The position numbers were made by a program, and so were the translations under genes. From Flavivirga algicola (lineage in GTDB: Bacteria; Bacteroidota; Bacteroidia; Flavobacteriales; Flavobacteriaceae), in contig NZ_JABBHF010000001.1 in NCBI RefSeq assembly GCF_012910715.1, positions 503,170-567,169 on the forward strand: a stretch of DNA of 64,000 nt, in the 5' to 3' direction. Position 1 is the first letter of the stretch, and each line of letters begins with the position of its first letter. This document shows positions 25,992 to 34,250 of the stretch, in pieces. The notes beneath the pieces were generated by a model. It was given only the letters and a program-made list of their open reading frames with translations. It had not been told where the DNA came from and did not search any database.

Positions 25992-26615
25992 TTATTTTCT
26001 GCAAGATGCTAATACTTGAGCAGCGCGTTCTTTACCCCAATTAGGGTGAAATGGTGTTTCTGGCTTAAAGTTAACAAAAAGTTCTATGGCTCTTTCCAGA
26101 TCTTTACAAAATGGTGTTGTGTCTTGTCCAAAATAGCGTGCACTCCCCATGTTCCATTCTGCCTGACAATAAACAACTCTTGGATTTTTTGGTGCAATTT
26201 GTGATGCTCTAGCATATAGTTCAACTACCTTTCCAGATAAAGTTGCTCCATATGTAGCACCGTCAAAAGCCACCCACGCTGTGTGTAACAATGCTTGCAT
26301 CACTAAAATTTCTGGATTGTCTTTTGAGATAGCTGTAGCATCATTAATTAAATCCTGAGCTTTTTTTAATTGTGCCGTTAGCTTCTTTTCATCTTTTTCT
26401 CCAAAACTGCTAGTAATATTAATTTGAGCAGCATAATACGATGGCAGCCAATTATCCGATTCTGCCTTCGCTATACGTTCGAACATATTTGACGCTTCGA
26501 TCGGATTATTGCTTCCCCAAAGTTCGAAAGCCTTTTGCATACCTTTTTCATAATTAGTTTGAGAATGTATAAATCCTGAAACCAATAGTGTTGTAATAAT
26601 GATTAGATGTTTCAT
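25992..26615 (-). CDS. TPR-like periplasmic protein
   Basis: 207 residues with a signal peptide ending near FIHSQ. The mature protein has tetratricopeptide-like helical pairs (AFELWGSNNPIEASNMFERI, WLPSYYAAQINI, ASQIAPKNPRVVYCQAEW). Such proteins mediate protein contacts; the partner is unknown. It is the first gene of the operon leading to the kinase, 22 bp upstream of the kinase gene, and could serve as an envelope input to the two-component system. That is an inference. Confidence 0.85.
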   Translation of the reverse strand: MKHLIIITTLLVSGFIHSQTNYEKGMQKAFELWGSNNPIEASNMFERIAKAESDNWLPSYYAAQINITSSFGEKDEKKLTAQLKKAQDLINDATAISKDNPEILVMQALLHTAWVAFDGATYGATLSGKVVELYARASQIAPKNPRVVYCQAEWNMGSARYFGQDTTPFCKDLERAIELFVNFKPETPFHPNWGKERAAQVLASCRK

Positions 26616-26781
26616 GTATTTGTATTTATATTAAATTAATTATGAGGTAAATATCTTATCCTACTACTTATTTTTAAAAACCAACTTACCGAACTGTTAT
26701 TTTTTACAGATGAAATGTTAAACCTTAACCACACATACTTAAAAGTTATTAAATTAGTAGATATCTATTAAAAAATCTGGC

Positions 26782-28020
26782 ATGAAAAAATCACTCCTTC
26801 TCTTTATAACCCTAATATTTGGGAGCTTTTTAAATATGAACCATGCCCAAATTATGACTCTTGAAAATAAAATTGTTATAGGCTCTATAGATAGTTTACA
26901 ATCTAATGTACTTAACGAACAACGGAAAATTTGGGTTCATGTACCTAATACCCTAAAAGGGTCAAAAGAAAAATACCCTGTAATTTATTTATTAGATGGT
27001 GATGCACATTTTGTTTCTGTTACAGGTATGCTAAGACAGATGAGCTCTATAAACGGTACCACTAAAGTTCCTAAAATGATTGTAGTGGCTATCCCCAATA
27101 CAGATAGAATGCGTGATTTAACACCTACACATGTTGAAAATGGCAAACGTCCCAATACATCTGGTGGGGGTATAAAATTTATGGATTTCTTAGAAAACGA
27201 ACTCATACCGTATATAAATAATAAGTATCCTGTAAACCAATACCGCACACTTATAGGGCATTCTCTGGGAGGCTTAACAGCCATTAACATACTTCTTAAA
27301 CGTCCGCACCTTTTTAACAACTTTATTGCTATAGACCCGAGTTTATGGTGGGACAATCGTCGCGTTTTAAACGAGGCCACTAATACCTTAAGTTCAAAAT
27401 CATTTGAAAACAAATCACTTTTTATTGGAATTGCCAATACTATAATGAATACAGAGCATTCAATTAACACTGTTGAGGGTGATACAGGTGAAAGAACTAA
27501 TCATATCCGTGCTATTTTAAAATTCTGTAAAGCCATTGTTCCCGAATCTAAAAATAAATTAAATTTTGATTATAAATATTATGATAAAGATACGCACGGT
27601 AGTGTGCCACTAATTACAGAATACGATGCTTTTCATTTTCTTTTTTCGTGGTACAACATAGGAGAGAAATTTAATATTATAATTGATAAAAAAACATCGA
27701 CAAAAAAAGCTTTAAAAATTATTAATGAGCATTATAAAACTATATCCGAAAAGTTTGGTTATACTGTGCCTCCTAGTGAAGATTTGGTAAATCAATTAGG
27801 CTATGGATTTATGAATCAAGAAAAGAACGACAAGGCTTTAGCCTTTTTTAAATTAAATGTTGAGAATTTTCCAAATAGCTCGAATGTTTATGATTCTTTA
27901 GGTGATTACTATGTTGCACAAAACGAAAATAAAAAAGCGATTGATGCCTATACCAAAGCTATGGAGACGAATGGGGGCAATGACTACTCCCAAGAAAAGC
28001 TGGATAGGTTAAAAATGTAA
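26782..28020 (+). CDS. Secreted alpha/beta-hydrolase esterase with C-terminal TPRs
   Basis: 412 residues. A signal peptide ends near NMNHAQ. The hydrolase domain (about 25-290) is of the putative esterase (enterochelin esterase/antigen 85-like) type, with the nucleophile Ser161 in IGHSLGGL and DPSLWWDN after it. The catalytic His is likely in KDTHGSVP. The C-terminal 110 or so residues contain two TPR-type repeats (NDKALAFFKLNVENF, SNVYDSLGDYYVAQNENKKA). Siderophore or acetyl-ester hydrolysis are family possibilities; no substrate can be assigned. A strong terminator follows. Confidence 0.9.
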   Translation: MKKSLLLFITLIFGSFLNMNHAQIMTLENKIVIGSIDSLQSNVLNEQRKIWVHVPNTLKGSKEKYPVIYLLDGDAHFVSVTGMLRQMSSINGTTKVPKMIVVAIPNTDRMRDLTPTHVENGKRPNTSGGGIKFMDFLENELIPYINNKYPVNQYRTLIGHSLGGLTAINILLKRPHLFNNFIAIDPSLWWDNRRVLNEATNTLSSKSFENKSLFIGIANTIMNTEHSINTVEGDTGERTNHIRAILKFCKAIVPESKNKLNFDYKYYDKDTHGSVPLITEYDAFHFLFSWYNIGEKFNIIIDKKTSTKKALKIINEHYKTISEKFGYTVPPSEDLVNQLGYGFMNQEKNDKALAFFKLNVENFPNSSNVYDSLGDYYVAQNENKKAIDAYTKAMETNGGNDYSQEKLDRLKM

Positions 28021-28047
28021 TAATTAAGGGATAGTGTCTATTCTATA

Positions 28048-28095
28048 AAACTAAGGTTTGAAAAAACGTTTAAATGTTTTTTCAAACCTTAGTTT
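28048..28095. terminator. Bidirectional terminator between esterase and TonB genes
   Basis: A perfect 20-bp stem (AAACTAAGGTTTGAAAAAAC and complement) with an 8-nt loop lies between two convergent genes. Its inner A/T runs serve both strands. Confidence 0.85.
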
Positions 28096-28131
28096 ACATA
28101 TTTATATCCAACTATTTATTAACCCTTATTG

Positions 28132-28857
28132 TTATCCCTCATTAAACTTAAAGAATATAGGCAATGCATAAGCTACTTTTACTGGTTTACCACGCTGGGT
28201 ACCTGGTTTCATCTTAGGTAATAATCCAATAATACGTTCAGCTTCTTCTTCTAAAATTTTATCTGGCCCTCTAGATTTCACTCCAGTTATATGCCCATTA
28301 GAATCTATGATGAATATTATTGATACACGTCCCTGTATCCCTAAATCTAAAGCTTCTTGCGGGTATTCAAAATTTTTAATCACATGCTCCTGCATTTTCT
28401 GTTGAAAACAATCTTTCATTTTCTTTTTTGATTGTCCTTCACATCCAGGAAAAACAGGTACATTTTCTATAACGGCAAAAGCCACTTGTACTTCTTCCTC
28501 TACTTCCTCTACCTCTACGTCACTTACCTCAACGATATCTCGTATAGCTTCTTCTTGTGATGTTTCAGTACTTTCAATAATAGTTTCTTCTATCTCTTCA
28601 ACATCGTCAACAATTTGAATAGATTGCTGAACAGCTACTGGTGGCGGTGGCGGTGGCGGGGTGTTCACATTAACAATAGGAATATCCTCCTGCAGCTCAG
28701 TTTCTACTTCTAAGAGATCTATAACCACATCATCTTTTTCGTAAGTTTTATATTCTAAAGCTTGCCAAGAAAAAAGTAACATGATGTTAAGACCTATAGC
28801 AAAATAGATACTACTGTTTCTACTTATTTCCAATTTTGGATTCTTTTTAGCTTCCAT
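28132..28857 (-). CDS. Energy transducer TonB
   Basis: 241 residues: one N-terminal membrane helix (about 15-32), a periplasmic linker with a poly-Pro stretch (TPPPPPPPV) and Glu/Val repeats, then a TonB C-terminal domain from about residue 145 (VFPGCEG, YPQEALDLGIQGRVSIIFII, GKPVKVAYALPIFFKF). It would pass proton-motive energy to TonB-dependent receptors such as those at 1-1749 and 35185-37338. It is a single gene. ExbB/ExbD are not in the window. Confidence 0.95.
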   Translation of the reverse strand: MEAKKNPKLEISRNSSIYFAIGLNIMLLFSWQALEYKTYEKDDVVIDLLEVETELQEDIPIVNVNTPPPPPPPVAVQQSIQIVDDVEEIEETIIESTETSQEEAIRDIVEVSDVEVEEVEEEVQVAFAVIENVPVFPGCEGQSKKKMKDCFQQKMQEHVIKNFEYPQEALDLGIQGRVSIIFIIDSNGHITGVKSRGPDKILEEEAERIIGLLPKMKPGTQRGKPVKVAYALPIFFKFNEG

Positions 28858-29391
28858 GACCCTAATATTTATTGATAGTTAATACTATCATTAATTACTA
28901 GTTTAAAATTATCATATTATCACAAAAACAACTATGACATTTATCATATCTCAAAAAAATCAATATATTTTAACAATGTCATATTTTAAACATGTGATAC
29001 TAATTGAAAACTGTTTATATATTAATTACACTTTACTTATAAAAAAGTATAACTAGAGCGTTTTTTCTTAAAATAACCTGAAATGACAATAGTCTTGTTC
29101 CAAGACTTAGGATGCAATAAAAACTTCAGAAACCTACCAAGAAAACAATATATAGTTTCCTTTAGAACTTCACTTGAAAAGATATTAAACCTTATACTAA
29201 TTCTAAAAAATGAAAATGGAAAGTATTTTTTTAAATTAAGCGCTTAAGGGAAGCCAGACAAAACTTTGCAAAATGATGAGCAGACATACACTATATAAAA
29301 AATGTCTCGCTCTGAAACCTTTATGGTTATTTAAAGCGAGACCTATTTATCTTTATTTTCAACAGTACTACATGTAAATAAAACGAACCCG
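28858..29391. other. 534-bp gene-free stretch upstream of TonB
   Basis: AT-rich. Besides the terminator at 29304-29342 it holds a short perfect hairpin (AGTCTTG-TTC-CAAGACT, 29091-29107). I see no open frame of note and no promoter with a full consensus, although the TonB promoter must be here. Confidence 0.6.
29304..29342 (-). terminator. Intrinsic terminator of the M48 protease gene
   Basis: An 8-bp GC-containing stem (GTCTCGCT with AGCGAGAC). On the minus strand it is followed by a T-run (ATTTTTTATATAG), 50 bp after the M48 stop codon. Confidence 0.7.
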
Positions 29392-30888
29392 TTAATTATT
29401 TACACCTTGCGCATCACTTATAATGCGGTCTATAAAATCTGGATTAATGTATAGCGTCCTAGCCAGATTATATAAAACCTGTACCTCACTTTCATCAATG
29501 ACACCATCTGCGTAAGATATAATAGATAAATCTCTAAGCATATTAAGCTTTTGCATAACAGATAATACAACATCCAGATCTTGAGCAAGTGTTTGTACCT
29601 CACGTATCATTTCTCCTCTTTCAAGTTCTTTAACAGTTATGATGCAGTTCGCAAAAACTTTAGGAGCTACAATGGAGCTTAACGCTTGAATTTCGGAATC
29701 ATCTACAACACCATCTGCTTCAGCAATTAAATAGCCACTAAGGAACATAAAACGCTGTATTTTTTCTGATTGTTCGCTATCACCTTCTAAATTTTCTGGT
29801 TCCATTAACGACATAATACGCTTAATTTCTGTCTCCATGGCTTCTTCAGTAATTTCACCTGTTATAGCTTCATTAAAAGCAGCATAGGTTTCACTTTTAT
29901 TAAAAAGCTCTAAAGCTTTGATTCGTAACGGACTAAAAGGATGCGTTGTATACCAATCTGAAGGGTCATGAGTGGCATCATTTAAAACCTCTTCTAAATC
30001 TGCAAACTGACCTATGTATTCATTTAGTTGAAAGTCTAAAGAGTCTGTAGTAACTCCAGACGATAATTTAAAGAAAGTACGCCCAGCAGCTTCAAAACTT
30101 TGACAACATAATAGCCCTGCTCTATCCGCACTTATTTCTGCGTTTCTATTCCAAGCATACAATTTCATGGCATGGATTGGAGCTAAATCATCATTACCTT
30201 CATCTAAAATCTGTCTAACGGGATAATTAAAGTGCTCAAAAAGTACATGGCCAATTTCATGCCCTACCACAAAAGCTAATTCATCTTTAGAGAAGCGTTC
30301 TAAAATCCCAGAAGATAAAATAATATATAATTTATCATCATCTGGTGGGTAACAAGATGCATTAAACATATCACCTTGGTAAACAAAAAACTCGATATCC
30401 CCTTTGAGCTTTAGTACTATTTTACAATGCTCACCAATTTCATGAAGTACAGGAGCTAAGGTTTTTGTTAGTCTTAAACTTGACTTTAACAGGTGCTTAC
30501 GCGACTTAAATTTGCCATTATTCTGATTAATTCTTTCTAAGGTACTTTGTATTAATTCATCTTTTTCAAAATCAATAACATAATCCCTATCACCATCATA
30601 TACCAATAAATTTAGGTCTATATCGGCTCTATCATTACTATAAATTTGTGGTACATTATCTGTTACAGCTTTCAGGTTCATTGCATTAATCTCTTCAATT
30701 CTTTTAGTGAATTTTTCTGCTAATTCTGACGCTATATTTTGAAAAGTAATACTTGCTTCTTCCATTTGTTGACGATTTCCCAAGGCTTGGGCATCATTTA
30801 TATCTGTCAACATTTTTTCTCGAGCAGAACTTAAAGCTGTTTGATGTTCTTTTTCTAAATCTGAAATTGTTTCTGATAGGTAAGACAT
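29392..30888 (-). CDS. M48-type metallopeptidase with C-terminal TerB-like domain
   Basis: 498 residues from the ATG at 30888 (a longer frame exists, but MSYLSETISD fits better). The N-terminus is a coiled segment (about 1-80). The M48 catalytic domain has His210, Glu211 and His214 in VGHEIGHVLFEH and the third zinc ligand Glu251 in NAEISADRAG. There is no signal peptide or membrane helix, unlike HtpX/Ste24. The last 110 or so residues contain acidic helical repeats (YLIAEADGVVDDSEI, ISYADGVIDESEV) like TerB domains, which bind metal or membranes. Single gene with its own terminator. The combination suggests a cytosolic stress or quality-control protease. Confidence 0.88.
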   Translation of the reverse strand: MSYLSETISDLEKEHQTALSSAREKMLTDINDAQALGNRQQMEEASITFQNIASELAEKFTKRIEEINAMNLKAVTDNVPQIYSNDRADIDLNLLVYDGDRDYVIDFEKDELIQSTLERINQNNGKFKSRKHLLKSSLRLTKTLAPVLHEIGEHCKIVLKLKGDIEFFVYQGDMFNASCYPPDDDKLYIILSSGILERFSKDELAFVVGHEIGHVLFEHFNYPVRQILDEGNDDLAPIHAMKLYAWNRNAEISADRAGLLCCQSFEAAGRTFFKLSSGVTTDSLDFQLNEYIGQFADLEEVLNDATHDPSDWYTTHPFSPLRIKALELFNKSETYAAFNEAITGEITEEAMETEIKRIMSLMEPENLEGDSEQSEKIQRFMFLSGYLIAEADGVVDDSEIQALSSIVAPKVFANCIITVKELERGEMIREVQTLAQDLDVVLSVMQKLNMLRDLSIISYADGVIDESEVQVLYNLARTLYINPDFIDRIISDAQGVNN

Positions 30889-31042
30889 AAGTAGGTTACT
30901 ATATTTTAGTAAGTAAATGTATATTTTATAATTATTCAATCTATCACTATAAATAGTGGTTTTATTAAAAATTCATTCATTCATAAACCTCACACGCAAT
31001 TTTAACGTATATATATACGCTAGGTGTTATATAAACTTACAC

Positions 31043-31702
31043 ATGAAGACGAAAATTGTAATCATATTGTTTTTAACCTTGGTAGGATTTTCATTTAAAA
31101 CAATCAAAAAAGGAACCATTACTATTCAAAAAACACCGATTGAATGGGTTAATAACCTTAAAGGAGACTTCTCTTTTAAGAAAAAATGGAGCTACCCCGA
31201 ATTCATATATAAAAACAGGTTTGGACAACTAAGCTGTGATGGAGATTGTCCAGCTGAAGTTGACCTAATGAAAGATGAATCGGGTAAAATTTATAAAGAT
31301 TCGTTACAGGTTTTTTATAAAATTGTTGATACAACACACATATTCCACTCTTTAAAATCTGAAAGTAATCTGTACGAATATGCAGGAACTAATTTTATTG
31401 AATTTGAGACATTAGAAAACGGCATCATTAAAGGAGAATCATCAAATAACGTTTCAACGCATAGTAGTCTTGTTTTAGAATTTCAAAACGATTCTTGCTC
31501 GGCTTGGATTGACTTTAATAGCATTAGACATTCAACAAAGCATATTCTTCCTTTAGAAAAAGGCACTATTAAAATAGATAAAATATTATTCAATAAAGGC
31601 ATCATAAAAGCTGTATTCGATTTTAAGTTTAAAAACACTTTAGAATCTGACAAAACCCTCTTTTGGAAAGGACAGATTTATGATGAAATAGACATTGAAT
31701 AA
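31043..31702 (+). CDS. Secreted protein of unknown function
   Basis: 219 residues from the ATG at 31043 (MKTKIVIILFLTLVGFSF), which begins with a signal peptide. An in-frame extension to 30956 lacks sense as a leader and was not used. The mature protein is beta-rich with paired cysteines (SCDGDCPAEVD) and SCSAWIDFNSIRH. I do not recognise the family. A 14-bp perfect palindrome lies at 31007-31020, just upstream. Confidence 0.7.
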   Translation: MKTKIVIILFLTLVGFSFKTIKKGTITIQKTPIEWVNNLKGDFSFKKKWSYPEFIYKNRFGQLSCDGDCPAEVDLMKDESGKIYKDSLQVFYKIVDTTHIFHSLKSESNLYEYAGTNFIEFETLENGIIKGESSNNVSTHSSLVLEFQNDSCSAWIDFNSIRHSTKHILPLEKGTIKIDKILFNKGIIKAVFDFKFKNTLESDKTLFWKGQIYDEIDIE

Positions 31703-31740
31703 AAAATATTAAGACATTAATCCATAACCTCAAGAACCAA

Positions 31741-32298
31741 ATGAATAAAAAACTAAACATTTTAGGAATCAATGGGAGTGCAAGTAGTAACTCCTCGAGC
31801 CTTGCAATTTTGAAAAGTATTGCATTAAAAGGGAAGTCTGATTTCGACTTAACCATTTTAGACAACTTGGCTCAATTGCCACATTTCAAGACCGAGTTGA
31901 CTGATGATAATATTCCAGCAAAAATAAAAGTATTTCGAGATCTAATAGAAAATGCAGACGGTATAATAATTTGTACGCCAGAATATGTTTTTAGCATCCC
32001 CAGTGGGTTAAAAAATGCTATTGAATGGTGTGTTTCTACAACAGTGCTTTCTAACAAAAAAATGGGCCTGATAACAGCTTCCGCAAGTGGAGTAAAAGCC
32101 CATGCAGAATTAAAATTGATTATGAAAGCCATTCAAACCAATTTCACAAATGACACCACATTACTAATACAAGGTGTTAAAGGAAAAATGAACAAAAAAG
32201 GCAAAGTTATTGACCATAAAACCGAAGCTGAATTGGATACATTTGTTCAATCATACAAAAAACTAATTAAAACGGTTGTAAGCAATCCTATATGGTAA
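31741..32298 (+). CDS. NADPH-dependent FMN reductase family protein
   Basis: 185-residue flavodoxin-like fold. The N-terminal GINGSASSNSSSLAIL is the FMN phosphate loop. CTPEYVFSIPSGLKNAIEW is the conserved flavin-contact segment of the family. Likely a quinone, azo or metal reductase in the cytoplasm; substrate unknown. It lies 38 bp after the secreted protein gene. Confidence 0.92.
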   Translation: MNKKLNILGINGSASSNSSSLAILKSIALKGKSDFDLTILDNLAQLPHFKTELTDDNIPAKIKVFRDLIENADGIIICTPEYVFSIPSGLKNAIEWCVSTTVLSNKKMGLITASASGVKAHAELKLIMKAIQTNFTNDTTLLIQGVKGKMNKKGKVIDHKTEAELDTFVQSYKKLIKTVVSNPIW

Positions 32299-32440
32299 AA
32301 AGTAGTTTGAACAATAGCTTCTTCTGCTTAGCCGCTATGCGTTTAAAGTAGCATACTTCCAAAATAAACAAATTTATGTTTTTTGTCAATAGTTTTTCTA
32401 TTCAAGTTGTTTAAATCTCGAAATAACTTGAATAGAAATA

Positions 32441-32471
32441 TTTGCTTATTTAAAAATGTTGTATATATTTG
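32441..32471 (+). promoter_or_regulatory. Promoter of the Rrf2 gene
   Basis: TTTG (32441-32444), exactly 19 nt, then TATATTTG (32464-32471): a full consensus match. The start codon is 26 bp downstream of the box. Confidence 0.78.
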
Positions 32472-32472
32472 C

Positions 32473-32490
32473 ATACTAAATATTAAGTAT
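32473..32490 (+). promoter_or_regulatory. Candidate operator in front of the Rrf2 gene
   Basis: An 18-bp near-palindrome (ATACTAAATATTAAGTAT) covers the expected transcription start. A wider CATACTA/TAGTATG inverted repeat (32472-32500) reaches the start codon. The position suits autorepression by Rrf2. Confidence 0.5.
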
Positions 32491-32497
32491 ATATAGT

Positions 32498-32926
32498 ATG
32501 AGTTATTCATTGTCATTTTCTAAAGCAGTGCTCGTTGTCATTTTTATCTCTGATAAAATAAGGCAAGGACAATATGAATTTCTTTCTACTAAAACTATTT
32601 CTGAAATATTGAATATACCGAAACCAACCTTGGTGAAGATTTTACAAAACCTTTCGATTGCTGGTATAGTTGAGACTAAGGAAGGTAAGCAAGGCGGTAT
32701 CAGATTGATGAAAAAACCTTCTCAAATCACCATACTTGATATTTTAAATGCCATGGAAACTGGTAAACCGCTATTTCAAACGTCATTTAACATTATGGCA
32801 GAAGGTAAAAGACCTAATAATGCACAAAAATCAATTTCAGGCTTATTAGAAAATGCTGAAAAACAAATGAAACATATACTGAATCAAAAAACAATAGAAG
32901 AAGTATTAATTGAAATGGGACATTAA
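32498..32926 (+). CDS. Rrf2 family transcriptional regulator
   Basis: 142 residues. The winged helix (about 20-60) contains KTISEILNIPKPTLVKILQNL and the wing KEGKQGGIRL. No cysteines are present in the central loop that carries the iron-sulfur ligands in IscR/NsrR, so it is not an obvious Fe-S sensor. Other Rrf2 proteins respond to redox or small molecules. It has its own promoter and a palindromic operator candidate. The next gene, an outer-membrane protein, lies 61 bp downstream and may be in its regulon. Confidence 0.92.
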   Translation: MSYSLSFSKAVLVVIFISDKIRQGQYEFLSTKTISEILNIPKPTLVKILQNLSIAGIVETKEGKQGGIRLMKKPSQITILDILNAMETGKPLFQTSFNIMAEGKRPNNAQKSISGLLENAEKQMKHILNQKTIEEVLIEMGH

Positions 32927-32987
32927 TATTTTTTAATCTTAACTAAATATAATAAATATATTGTATAACAATTAAAACCATATAAAA

Positions 32988-33578
32988 ATGAAACACTTAA
33001 AAACAGGAATTGCAACTATTGTTTTGATACTTAGTATCAACTTTTATTCATCTGCACAAGAAGCTAATAGTAAAACAAAAATCAGTATTGAAATAGATCC
33101 AGCAACATTTGCGTTCAAAGGCTATAGCTTTCACTTACGATTGCAACCTAAAGATTGTGAACATCTTTTATTTGGTTTTGGTACCTATGCTATGGACATG
33201 CCAGATCTTCTTGTAGATTTTAATAGCAAGAATAAGAATAAGGGATGGGATGTTCGGTTAAATCAAGGATATAGTTTATTTGGTGAACATCATTTTTCAA
33301 AAGTAAACCACAAATGGTTTATAGGGTCTCAAATCGGAGTCCAAGAATTTAAAATACAAAACAGTCATGTTAATGGAAAAGAAAAATTCACTAATATACT
33401 TGCTATGGCTTATTTTGGTTATACCATAAAACCATTTAAGAATAATCTATATATAAAACCTTGGGCTGGTGCAGGCTATACATCAAAAATATCTGGGAAC
33501 AACACTTTAGGAGCTTCTGAGTATGACATTGCCCCCATAACCATGTTCGCAACACTTCATATTGGTTACGCTTTTTAA
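32988..33578 (+). CDS. Outer-membrane beta-barrel-like protein
   Basis: 196 residues with a signal peptide (ending SSAQ). The mature part alternates polar and aromatic residues (YSFHLRLQPKDCEHLLFGFG, WFIGSQIGVQEF, LYIKPWAGAGY) and ends in an aromatic strand (LHIGYAF), as in small outer-membrane barrels. No specific family recognised. An ATTGT-ATA-ACAAT inverted repeat (32960-32972) sits 15 bp before the start. Confidence 0.72.
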   Translation: MKHLKTGIATIVLILSINFYSSAQEANSKTKISIEIDPATFAFKGYSFHLRLQPKDCEHLLFGFGTYAMDMPDLLVDFNSKNKNKGWDVRLNQGYSLFGEHHFSKVNHKWFIGSQIGVQEFKIQNSHVNGKEKFTNILAMAYFGYTIKPFKNNLYIKPWAGAGYTSKISGNNTLGASEYDIAPITMFATLHIGYAF

Positions 33579-33697
33579 ATCGTTCATGTTCTGCCCACTA
33601 TTGTATCTGATTTATATAAAAAACGTATCTACTGTAACGGTCATCTTTCTGCTGTGTCTAAATTATAAAGCACGTATAATTTAACAAAAGAAATTTT

Positions 33698-34183
33698 ATG
33701 ATTTACAAAACACATTTAAAATTACTCATGGTCACACTATTTTGTATGACTTCAATGATTACTAATGCTCAAATAAAAAAATCAAAAGAGATGACACCAG
33801 AACAGAAAAATGTATTAAGTACTATTGAAAAAATGACAGAAGCTTTTCAAAAAAAAGATATCGATCGCGTTATGTCCTGCTATGAGCCCAATGCTGTAGT
33901 TGTATTTGAACCTGAAACGCCAATATCAGATACAAACGTTTTGCAAGAAATGTTTACAGGTATGTCTATGGTAAATCCTATATTTAGTTACAGTGGACAT
34001 GAAGTTTTTATTACAGGAAACATTGCAACACATATAGCCCCTTGGCAAATGACAGCAAAAGCCCCAGACGGAACCAAAATTGAACAAAGCGGATTGTCTG
34101 TTGCTGTATTAAGAAAACAAAAAGATGGCCAATGGCTCATGATATTGGACAATCCCCATGGTCAGTTTTTAATGAATAAATAA
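33698..34183 (+). CDS. SnoaL/DUF4440-like NTF2-fold secreted protein
   Basis: 161 residues with a signal peptide (ending ITNAQ). The mature protein has the NTF2-like pattern: an N-terminal helix (EQKNVLSTIEKMTEAF), DRVMSCYEPNAVVVFEPE, then strands ending in GQWLMILDNPHGQ. Ketosteroid isomerase-like folds of this kind bind or turn over small molecules, but no ligand can be named. A terminator follows the stop codon. Confidence 0.85.
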   Translation: MIYKTHLKLLMVTLFCMTSMITNAQIKKSKEMTPEQKNVLSTIEKMTEAFQKKDIDRVMSCYEPNAVVVFEPETPISDTNVLQEMFTGMSMVNPIFSYSGHEVFITGNIATHIAPWQMTAKAPDGTKIEQSGLSVAVLRKQKDGQWLMILDNPHGQFLMNK

Positions 34184-34196
34184 AAACATTCTAATA

Positions 34197-34232
34197 AACA
34201 TTTTGTCTTTGTATATGCAAAGACAAAATGTT
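34197..34232 (+). terminator. Intrinsic terminator between the SnoaL-like gene and the ECF sigma gene
   Basis: A perfect 15-bp stem (AACATTTTGTCTTTG and complement) with a 6-nt loop, followed by ATATTTTT. A possible upstream start of the next gene (34203) lies inside it, which supports the start at 34251. Confidence 0.85.
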
Positions 34233-34250
34233 ATATTTTTAAAAATTAAA

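Noticed and set aside
28132-28857. TonB linked to the SusC-type receptors in one operon
   Set aside because: It is flanked by a convergent gene and a terminator, so it is a single gene; functional partnership with receptors is general, not positional.
30889-30939. Longer start for the M48 protease (17 extra residues)
   Set aside because: The extra residues (NYKIYIYLLKYSN) have no signal or domain and the internal MSYLSETISD start is a better fit.
30956-31042. Longer start for the secreted protein at 31043
   Set aside because: It would place 29 residues before an obvious signal peptide and run across the palindrome at 31007-31020.
34203-34250. Longer start for the ECF sigma factor
   Set aside because: The start codon lies inside a terminator hairpin; ATG at 34251 is preferred.
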